Of a stretch of 64,000 nucleotides of DNA, positions 55,216 through 64,000 are shown piece after piece. The notes beneath the pieces were generated by a model. The model was not told the origin of the DNA, ran no database searches, and worked only from the letters and a program-made list of their open reading frames with translations. Each line of letters begins with the position of its first letter. The stretch's first letter is position 1. The position numbers and the translations under genes were made by a program. This stretch comes from Hermodice carunculata (Eukaryota; Annelida; Polychaeta; Eunicida; Amphinomidae): NCBI GenBank assembly GCA_964020975.1, contig OZ026612.1, positions 54,119,077 to 54,183,076 on the forward strand, written 5' to 3'.

Positions 55216-55847
55216 TAATTAGACGGGAAAGGGATTCTGGAAGCACTACTATATACAGCAACAGAAGCAGTCCTGGAACAGTTAGGATGGAATAAAATCA
55301 CAGACAGGATTGCCAAAGCAAAGTTTAGGTACTCGATGTATCTACAAGCAGTAAGTGAAGACAGGTCGTGCAGGAAAGTTCACAAAGAGGTAGTCAAAGA
55401 ACAAACAAGATGGGTCAAAGACAGCGATAAATATGCACTAAGACATGAATTGAAAGGATACAATGGGGTTAATGATTGGAAAGTGTATATGGACAAGACT
55501 GTTTCAGAGGGCTAGAAGGACGACTGGAGAGAGTAGTCAGGGAAAAGAGTACATGAAAAGTATGCAAGGTATTAGGAAAGCCAAAGGAAGTGTGTGTTGG
55601 GATGGAGGAAAGGAATCCAGGCCTCTTTTTCAAAGTAGGGCGGGGAAAAAGTCTGGAGAAGATGAAACAGAAGTGGCAAACAGGTAGTGATGGGAAATGT
55701 AAGGTGTGTAGACAAGAACAGATGAGACAGGATTATTGGCTTTTGTGGTCTGATGCATATAGAGAGATAAGGGAAGATAGTTTCATTAAGTGGCACAGAA
55801 ACGGTTATAATTACAAGGGTTTAGAAGAGATTCGGTGTTCAGAGTAA
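55216..55847 (+). mobile_element. 3' fragment of a different LINE (C-terminal region with Cys motif)
   Basis: GILEALLYTATEAVLEQLGW (from about 55230), then ITDRIAKAKFRYSMYLQA and KEQTRWVKDSDKYALRHELK, is the helical C-terminal region that follows LINE reverse transcriptases. TAG stops occur at 55513, 55534 and 55573. The last part changes frame and ends in KCKVCRQEQ (about 55698-55725) and YREIREDSF before a TAA at 55845, the usual C..C....H..C..Y...R end with the His/Cys lost. The RT core is absent (5' truncated). The plus-strand continuation to 55.98 kb may be its 3' UTR. Confidence 0.72.
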
Positions 55848-56054
55848 AAAGACAGTGTAGCATGTCGTTTTAGGTTCAAAGGATTGCTTTCTGGGAGGCA
55901 GAAAAAGTATTAAAAGGGTACAGGACTACTCGGTAGGAGGCTGGGAGAAAAGAAATGAAATGATAGAGCAAGACAGCAAGCAGTAAATGTATGGTTCTAC
56001 TTCAGAAACTAAAATATTTAAAATATCACATAAAATTCTAACCAGGCTGTGTGC

Positions 56055-56232
<178 letters not shown>

Positions 56233-56264
56233 GTTTTGTTACCTTTTCTGATTTTTCACTTAGC

Positions 56265-56716
56265 TAGGGTATGTCATGGTTATAGGCATCAGTCATCCGT
56301 TCGTCCGTCTGGCGTCGTCCACAACTCATGTTTTTGACGTCTCCGAATCCATTCACCAGGTTTACTTCAAACTTGGTGGGTATGTACTTTGAACGGGTGT
56401 CCGTTTTGTTCAAATGGCCACGTTCCAGGGATATTTGGATATTGATTGGTTGATTGATTGATTGGTCGATTGATTAATTGATCGATCGATTTATTTTATT
56501 GATTATTATTATTATCATCATCATTAGTATTATTATTTCTATTATCATTATTTTATTTATTTTATTTTATTTTATTTTATTTTATTTATTCATTTTTTTT
56601 ATTTATTTATTTTTTTTTTGATGAAGTTGTGTTCATTTTTAAGTACAGTCTTCTACTGCAAAACTGCTCAGCCAATTGCTTTGAAGTTGCATTTGGACAC
56701 TTCTGGGGACGCCCAT
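56265..56716 (-). repeat. Dispersed composite repeat, copy D (inverted), with T-rich microsatellites
   Basis: CGTTCGTCCGTCTGGCGTCG, TTTACTTCAAACTTGGTGGG and CCACGTTCCAGGGAT are reversed family phrases. GCCAATTGCTTTGAAGTTGC and TTCTGGGGACGCCC recur at 56.67-56.71 kb. Between them is a TTGATTGATTGATTG-like run (56446-56495) and ATT/TTTA runs (56500-56625). It faces the plus-strand copy that begins at about 56.83 kb. Confidence 0.6.
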
Positions 56717-56786
56717 GTATGTATGTACATACATACATACATACATACATACATACATACATACATACATACATACATACATGTAC
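56717..56786. repeat. (CATA)n tetranucleotide microsatellite
   Basis: About 15 CATA units at the junction between inverted copy D and direct copy E. Confidence 0.97.
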
Positions 56787-56829
56787 ATACGCACATACAA
56801 TTATGCATGCATGTGATGAAGCAAAGAAG

Positions 56830-58872
56830 AAACTACAGGTCTGCGTGAAAAGCTCGTGCCCAGCTGACCTAAGCTTGTCCCACAAAGTCAAGGTTGCAAC
56901 TGACGAGACCTGTGTTGAGCTTTAGCTGAGTGCATAATACATAATAAGTATTGCTAAGTCGGACAACTGAGCCTCCTTCAAGCTCAGTCTGACTAGCAAC
57001 TCAGCTGTGCTAAAACTTGCAGCGCCACCCGGTGAACAAATTACAAACTGCGAGTCCCTAGGATTTTTCCTGTGTGATATCAAAGCAATTGGGTGAGCGG
57101 TCATAGAGAAGATTTTTAAAGATTTGCCCAAATAAATAAACAAACAAATTGATAAAAATCCAAAAATCACTAAAGCGCGACCGTTTGAACAAATGTGGTT
57201 AAGGCCCACCCAGGGTACATTGCCACCATGTTTGAAGTTAATCTGGATGACGGTTTCAGAGATGTCGTCCAAATTGTTCATTAGCTTTAGAATGCCCATT
57301 GACCTACATAGTATCAATAGGAAGTGTGCATTAACCGATAAGTACCCGAATTGAAAAAAAAACGTTAACAAGAGGGCTGTGTGAACAGCCCGTGCCTCAG
57401 CTGATCTTGACATTCATCACACTTGCAGCTCTATGAACTTGGGAAAGGATCAAGGACACCATGCTGTGAGTAAGTCTGACCTCTATAGGAGAACACTTAC
57501 ATGTGCAACATCAAAGTTCAAGTAGTTCTCAAGTTATAATGAAGAGTAAAATTCATGTATGTTGCACTGAGACCCCACAAACGAGGTCAAGGTCATTCAT
57601 GTACTGTCTCAGCATGACCTTCATACAGAATAATGAACATGTGTAGCTAACTCAAAACAGATCTCAAGTTATCAAGTAAACATTAATTTCGTGTCAGTTG
57701 TCCTGTGAATTAGCATTAGAATGCCCATTGACTTACATAGTAATCAATAGGAAAAATGCATTGAACGATAAGTACCCGAAATGAAAATCCTTAAAAATCA
57801 GGAAATGCCACCTAGTAAACAACTGTTTGACCCTTCCACAACAATATATCCATCACATTTCAGCTTAATCTGAGGGACGGTTCTGAGAACAAGTGAAAGA
57901 AAGCAAAACCATACAAAAAATTCATTGAAAAAATTGCAGCGCCACCTGGTGAACAAATTGGGAACTAGGTGTCCCCGAGAGTGTCAATGTATGATATCAA
58001 AGCAAATGGGTGAGCGGTTTCAGAGGAGAAGAATTTTGAAGGTTTGCCCCAAAAAAGAACAAAAAGAATCATGAAAAATCCAAAAATCAATAGAGCGTGA
58101 CCAGTTGAACACACTTGGTAGAGATCGACCCAAGGTACATCCCCACCAAGTTTGAAGTAAATCTGGTCAATATTATTAAAGTTATGACCATTACAAGAAA
58201 TTCCCATGTTAAACTTTCCTATTAAAACTTTTGTAGAGATTTTTGAAAAAAAAAATCATAAAAAAATCCAAATTCATTGGAACATGACCATTGGAACAAA
58301 CCTGGTAGACACCCACCCAAGGTACATTGCCACCAAATTTGAAGTAAATCTGGATGATGGTTTTGGAAAAGAAGTCGAAAATGTAAATTAGCATTAGAAT
58401 GCCCATTGACTTACATGGTAATCAATGGGAAAGGTGCATTTACCCCAAAGGAGCCGAATTAAAAAAAAATTATTAAAAATCAGGAATCAGCAGCATTCCC
58501 ACATAGTGAAAAACTTGTTTGGCCCTTCCATTAGGAACATATCCACCACATGTAAGCTTAATCTGAGTGACGGTCCTGGAGTAGAAGTCCAAAATAGCTA
58601 TAACACACAAAAATTCACAAAAAATTAGAAAAAAAACTGCAGCGCCACCTGGTGAACAAATTAACAACAAGGAGCCCCTATATGTGATCCTGTGTGATAT
58701 CAAAGCATTTGGGTAAGCAGTTTCTTCGAAGAAGATTTTTTAAGATTTGTAAAAAAAAAAAATTCATTTAAATTCCAAAAATCACTGGAGCATGACCATG
58801 TGAACATTATTGGTAGAAACCCACCCAAGGTACATTGCCACCAAGTTTGAAGTTAATCTGGATGACGGTTTC
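56830..58872 (+). repeat. Tandem array of the composite repeat, copy E (left part)
   Basis: Starts with AGCTCGTGCCCAGCTGACC. The phrase CAGCGCCACC(T/C)GGTGAAC occurs at about 57021, 57936 and 58640. (G/A)C(A/T)TTAGAATGCCCATTGA occurs at about 57284, 57710 and 58390. ACCAAGTTTGAAGT or close variants occur before each AATCTGG(A)TGACGGT. Units are roughly 0.6-0.7 kb, with an extra ~280-bp segment at 57.42-57.70 kb that carries GTCAAGGTCA modules. No protein is encoded. The last unit is cut by the Penelope-like element at about 58873. Confidence 0.8.
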
Positions 58873-60844
58873 ATCGACTTTTTAAGCCAGTTTCCACTAT
58901 TAATGATAGTAAGAAACGAACTTTCATTAAAATGCTATACAAAGACAGAGGAATTGACTTGATTAATCTTTCTAATATTCTTCACAACAAAAAGGTTCAA
59001 TCACTTATCCCACCCTATTTGGACACAAGTGTTCCCACTATATCTTATAAATACACAAAAACAATCTCTTCTTCTATTTTTAATCACGTGAAGACAGTGT
59101 CAGAATTTGAGGTTGATAGGTTTTGTCATAATGAATATCCCTGTGAATGTGGTCAGTCCCCATTTTTATCAACTCATCATGGTCATGTCATTACAGGCAA
59201 TCTTTCCATTATTTCCAATGAAGCACTTAGAGATTTAATTTCAAAAGGTCCTAAATTTAGAGAGCAGAACAAAATATCATGGAAAAGGGATAAACAAATA
59301 GTAATGGAAGCTATAGAGAATTATGCTAAAACATGGGCTAAAAAAGAAAATTGTGATGTTTCAGTTTTATCTGAGTGGATTAACGAGATTTGTAGTATAG
59401 TGGATAGAAAAATTGATAAACTAAAGAAAAAAACTAAACAACCACCTGATCCTGTCCTTCATAAACCTGATGTTAAAGCATGTCTACATGATTTACATGA
59501 AAACCCATATATTTGCTCCAGCTGACAAGGCTGCCAATAATGTTATTATCATTTGTAAACGGTTCTATCTTGATGTAATTGTCAAAGAATTAGGGTTACT
59601 CAACTCTACAGTTAACTCTACTACCTATCATAAGGTTAACCTTTCTGTTGAACATTTAGTGGATGATCACTTTAAATATTAAGAAAAGTACAACTTAACT
59701 TTCAGTGATAAATTCCGTAACTTACCAAGGATTTTTGCAATTCCAAAATTACATAAAAACCCATATAAATTCCGTTTTATTGCTGGATCTAAGTTCTGTT
59801 CTACTAAAGAATTGTCAGTTCTACTAGCTAAAGGATTAGAAAAGGTACAGGAATTTTGGTTTAATTACTGTAAAAGAATTGAATCAACGTCAGGAGTTAA
59901 TAGGTTTTGGATATTAAAGAGTTCTGTAAGTTTACTTGACGCTTTGCAAACAGATAATGTTTCACCTTACAGGCACATATCATCTTGGGATTTTTCTACT
60001 CTCTATACTACAATACCTCATGCAGATTTGAAACGTAGCATTCAAACATTGGTTTTTAAAGTTTTTGAGAAAACTAAATTTCAGAAAATTATAATTGGTC
60101 ATAAACATGCTTTCTTTGGTGATTCTGCTAAGAATGGTCAACATGCATTTGACTATGATGAGTTTATAAAACTGTTTGAATATTTGATAGATAATATTTA
60201 CATTCGTTTTGGTGATAGTGTCTTTAGACAGGTCATAGGAATTCCCATGGGTACAAATTGTGCGCCACTTTTGGCTAATCTTTATTTATTTTATCACGAG
60301 TTTAATTTTCTAATGAAAATGGCCAAAGATAAAAATTACCATGCTAGATCATTTAATTTAACTTTCAGACATATAGATGATTTATTAAGTGTCAACAACA
60401 AACATTTAAAAGATTACATTAAATCAATTTTTTCCTAGTGACCTGGAACTAAAAGAAACCACTGAATCGAATATAACATGCTCATTTTTAGATCTACTCC
60501 TATTCAGTGATGGTGGTATATTAAAATCAAAAGTGTATGATAAAAGAGATGATTTCAATTTTGATATAGTAAATTATCCATATATAAGTAGTAACATTCC
60601 TATCAATCCTGCTTATGGTGTCTATGTCTCAAGACTAACTGCTTTCGCAAGGAACTGTACTGATTTTAAAGATTTTGCTGATAGACATAAATCACTTTTT
60701 GGAAGACTTATTAAACAGGGGTTTTCCAAAATAAGATTAAAAAAGGTTTTTCTTAACTTTAAAGATAAATATCAATATGTTCTACAGAAATATCATGTTG
60801 ATTTATATGAACATATTAATAAGGTATTTTCTGAGTGTGAGTAA
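58873..60844 (+). mobile_element. Penelope-like retroelement (PLE), 5'-truncated, broken
   Basis: The protein shows, in order, an N-terminal region with YPCECGQSPF and HHGHVITG (about 59136-59195), ADKAANNVIIICKRFY (about 59521-59568), the RT fingers motif PRIFAIPKLHKNP (about 59728), motif A WDFSTLYTTIP (from 59986), GIPMGTNCAPLLANLYL (from 60238), the catalytic FRHIDDLLSVNN (IDD at 60373-60381) and a thumb block (SFLDLLL..., then YDKRDDFNFDIV) ending at a TAA at 60842. These are PLE-type RT motifs. The frame is broken about three times. No C-terminal GIY-YIG nuclease follows, unlike classic EN-containing Penelope elements. The Cys/HHGH region and short C terminus resemble the Naiad-type clade, whose GIY-YIG lies at the N terminus; that part would be missing here. 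The clade is inferred. Confidence 0.85.
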
Positions 60845-63095
60845 AACACATAGAAATATGTTTATGTATTTTAATGTTGTAGCTGAGATTGTTTTACCAT
60901 GAGCTTGATCGAACTTTCAATACTGGAACATAAAATTTATTATAATTACAACAAATATAAAATGAAATAAGGACATTTAAGTTCTCAGGCATCATGTTGA
61001 ACAATACAAGCCTTCTATTTCTCATCCTTTTGAATATAGTGACAAAATGTAAGGAATACTTACTCAGCTGATGTGAGTAATATTTTTGTAACGAATTTTA
61101 GGCCTATTGTGCTGTTTTTTCTAGTGAGAATGGAACATGAAAGAACTTAACCATGTTTCATAATAAATATAATATTAGTATCAAATTTAGTTATCCTGTG
61201 TTCACGTGGAAACTTTTTTTGGTGTTTAAATTCAAATTTTGACATGTTACGCAATTCTAATGTAAATATAGTAGTCTGACTTAAAATTCTTATAATGTTC
61301 CAGATTCATAAATATCTCAAAAACGATGGTGGCCTACTTTACTCTTTTACTTTAAACTTAGCTGACTGACAAGTCGGGAGAACTAAAAGGTGATAGGCCT
61401 AACAAGTCTCTTTTTATTTTTGGCAGAAGAAATGAAATTTGTGTTTTGGGTGGTTAGGCCTATACATTTTGGAAAAGGAACTAGTGTCTGCAGTTAATGA
61501 TGAATATTTCTAAGGTTGAGAGGATTGGTTTAAAACCACCAGTTGCCTTTTATGGGTGACTGCCTGTCTCAAGTCAGGAATGAAATTTGTTTCTTCACAT
61601 TGATATTGGAAAAGAAATGTTGATGCTTTGGCAAGTCTGAAATCTCTTTGCCGTCATTGTTGGGTTTGGAATTAATGAATATGGATCGTGTTTCTGTACT
61701 ATTAATTGTCCTGTCATTGTTTGGATGATGTCTGTGAACTATGGTCAGATAATTACCTTTTATAACTGTACATTAACATTAAGGGCTAAATTTGTTTTAG
61801 GCCTACTTTAAATGAATGAGAGTGTTTTCCAAAGTGGGAGGATTGGGATCCCGTAAAACTGGTTTAACCCACTGCCAATATGTTGGTAACCTGTTCCAAG
61901 TCAGGTAGAAGATACTCTCATTCGTTTTAATCTCATTACTGTTGGTCATGGATCCTTCTGACGACGAACACTAGCATGTCTTACTATTTCGTAAATGATC
62001 CTGAATCTGACAAGGTTAAACTGGTATTTGGTTTGGTCTCATCACTATCATTGAAAACTGTTATCCACTTCTCTTTTCATGGAACCTTTATATATTTGGT
62101 AACAATTTGAACATTCAGGCATTTTCTGCACATATTGCAGTGCAGTAAGTGTTCCAAGTGTAGTGAAACTGATGTTGTTTTTTATAATTGTCTGATGAAT
62201 ATAGTTTGTTATTATGAAGGTCATGTCAGGTTGGCTCAAAGTGTTTAATGTACTCTTTCTCTGTCTCTCTTTTGTATAAATAATTAACATCTAAATCAAC
62301 TGACTGACAAGTTGAACTACGTCTTATTATAAATGAAAAAATTTAAAACTGTTACAGGAAAACTTACAGTTACCTTTAGGAACATTTCAATCTTGAACAT
62401 TTAAATGTCCTTTCAAAAATACTTTTGGAAACCAACTTGAAATATGACTGCTATCCTTACAAATTTTGACTATTGTAATGCATTTTTGACTACGTTTTAA
62501 TGATTTGAAGCCTAATGTCACTTGCTTCTGGCTGATGTTTAACATTTGAACCAATGTACTTACTATATTTGGAAATTCAAACACTTTCCTTTTTGAAATA
62601 CGCTTAGTTTATCTCCTTTAAAACAACATCATATCTTTAACTACATGCCTAAAACACATCGAATTATATAATCATGTTGTTTAGATTGTTATTGATGGTC
62701 ATTTTAGGCCTAGAGGGCTTTTCTGATGGATTGGTGTTGGTGTCAGTGTGTGGACTTATATGGATGATGATCATTGTTGAGATGGTGGTTGCAAGTAGTA
62801 CCTTTTTAAATACTGAATTTTATAGACATTTTCAACAAGTTAAGAACCTCCGATTACAAATTCTTTGATGTGATGCAAATTTTGGTCCCTTTTAATAAAT
62901 TGTATGGTCCTGTATGTCCATGAATGATACAACTGTTCAAGCCAATTTACTGAAATAGGCCTATAATTTCAAACAAAACTTTTTGCATTCTGTCATGTGA
63001 AAACTAGATAAGGTTTTTTTTCCCCCTATGGACCTTTGCACTTACGTTTTGGTCTCTTTTGGGTAAATACGAACTATATATGTTTCAGCTATACA
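60845..63095. other. Sequence between the PLE and the resumption of the tandem array
   Basis: No coding frame is recognised; it may include the PLE 3' UTR. TAGCTGACTGACAAGTC (61367) and CAACTGACTGACAAGTT (62298), about 930 bp apart, match the terminal motif of the composite repeat (63759). The phrase AGGCCTA recurs several times (for example about 61396 and 61455). A 64-codon hydrophobic frame at 62674-62868 is not recognised. Confidence 0.45.
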
Positions 63096-64000
63096 TACCA
63101 AGGAACATTGCCTTTGGTCGGAATTGACTTGGATTTGTTTCATTAGGACTACGGTTTGGATATGGTAATCACACTGTCTAATTTGGAGAAGAAGTTAAAA
63201 ATGTGAATAAGCATTAGAATGCCCATTGACTTCCATAGTAATCAATAGGAAAGCTGCATTGACCGACAAGTACCAGAGTTGAAAAAATCGTTAAAAATCA
63301 GGAATCTGCAGCATTCCCACATAGTGAACAACTTTGTTTGACCCTTCTACAAGGAACATTCCACCATGTTTCAGCTTAATCTGAGTGACGGTTCTGGAAA
63401 AGAAGTCGAAAATAGCTATAAAACACAAAAATTCATAAAAAAATTAGGAAAAAATTGCAGCGCCACCTGGTGAACAAATTAAGAACTAGGAGTCCCAGGG
63501 AGTGTTCCTGTGTAATATCAAAACAATTCGGTGAGCGGTTTCGGAGAAGATTTTTTAAGATTTGCCCCAAAAAGAACAAAAAAAATCATGAAAAATCCAA
63601 AAATCACTGGACCGTGACCATTTGAACAAACTTGGTAGAGACCCACCCAAGGCACATCTCCACCAAGATTGAAGTGAATGTGGCTGATGGTTTTTGAGAA
63701 GAAGTTGAAAATGTGAATTGTGCATGACGGACGGACGACGGACCCTCAAAAAACCTCAGCTGACTGACAAGTCAGCGGAGGTAAAAATCAGAAATCCACA
63801 GCAGTTCCACCTATTGAGGACTTTGTTTGACCCTTTCGCAAGGAATATATTCACTACGTTTCAGCCCAAGCTGAGTAACTGTTTTGGAGAAGAAGCCGAA
63901 AATAGTGAAAACACACCAAAAAAATCATTAAAAAAGAAAAATGGAGTGCCACCTGGTGAACAAATAAAGAACTAGGAGTGCCTGGGAGTGTTCATGTGTG
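63096..64000 (+). repeat. Tandem array of the composite repeat, right part (runs off the window)
   Basis: The family resumes with AGCATTAGAATGCCCATTGA (about 63212), CAGCGCCACCTGGTGAAC (63457) and CCACCAAGATTGAAGT. A junction GACGGACGGACGACGGAC (about 63727) then leads to TCAGCTGACTGACAAGTCAG (63758-63777), a hairpin-forming end. A further unit begins at once and carries GTGCCACCTGGTGAAC at 63946. It continues past the right edge. Confidence 0.8.

Noticed and set aside
61972-61992. CTGACGACGAACAC as a hammerhead ribozyme in the PLE flank
   Set aside because: There is no room for stem II between the two core segments, so the fold cannot form.
62674-62868. Hydrophobic 64-codon frame downstream of the PLE
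   Set aside because: Considered as a membrane protein or a second PLE frame; no motif, and the surroundings are non-coding in all frames.

Overview
This is eukaryotic, AT-rich, intron- and repeat-dominated DNA. Its dense microsatellites, old LINE and Penelope-type retroelements, palindromic foldback repeats and one recognisable TGF-beta family exon fit a marine invertebrate, either a non-vertebrate deuterostome or a lophotrochozoan. The sequence alone does not fix the species. Nearly all of the longer open frames are by-products of microsatellites or of random AT-rich sequence.

Host genes. The one host gene I can support well is at the left edge on the minus strand. It is the first coding exon (1138 down to 754) of an activin/inhibin-beta-like TGF-beta ligand, with a start codon in good context, a signal-peptide-like start, the paired-cysteine propeptide block, a consensus 5' splice site where vertebrate INHB genes have their intron, and a TATA-like box about 190 bp upstream. 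The rest of the gene runs off the left edge. A second possible host promoter lies at 30.7-31.1 kb: a CpG-rich patch with an RFX X-box-like site beside a CTCGCGAGA core, facing a possible short coding exon. The product is not recognised.

Retroelements. A LINE with endonuclease, reverse transcriptase (FADD) and C-terminal cysteine motif lies at about 31.7-34.9 kb (+). A second, minus-strand LINE survives as two pieces (53.80-53.44 kb and 52.57-52.01 kb) that fit as one interrupted copy. A third leaves only its 3' end (55.22-55.85 kb, +). A 5'-truncated Penelope-like element with a recognisable reverse transcriptase lies at 58.87-60.84 kb (+). It lacks a C-terminal GIY-YIG nuclease and sits inside a tandem repeat.

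Dispersed and tandem repeats. One composite repeat family (phrases such as CAGCGCCACCTGGTGAAC and ACCAAGTTTGAAGT, ends near CTCAGCTGAC...GTCAG) occupies 8.0-10.2 kb (+), 24.8-26.4 kb (-), 50.3-51.1 kb (-), 56.3-56.7 kb (-), 56.8-58.9 kb (+) and 63.1 kb to the right end (+). At the right end it forms a tandem array of roughly 0.5-0.7 kb units. Foldback or TIR elements lie at 17.5, 21.1, 23.4-23.9, 25.9-26.3 and 37.6 kb, with a perfect 24-bp-stem hairpin at 40.3 kb. A tRNA-like SINE head sits next to a (TA)n tract at 26.8-27.0 kb.

The rest (much of 1.4-8 kb, 10-23 kb, 27-30.6 kb, 35-50 kb, 53.8-55.2 kb) shows no supportable gene apart from microsatellites. I found no CRISPR array, operon-like gene cluster, rRNA gene or intact tRNA gene, and no convincing new multi-gene system. 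The most useful leads are the activin exon, the CpG/X-box promoter candidate, the palindromic foldback families and the nested Penelope-like element.
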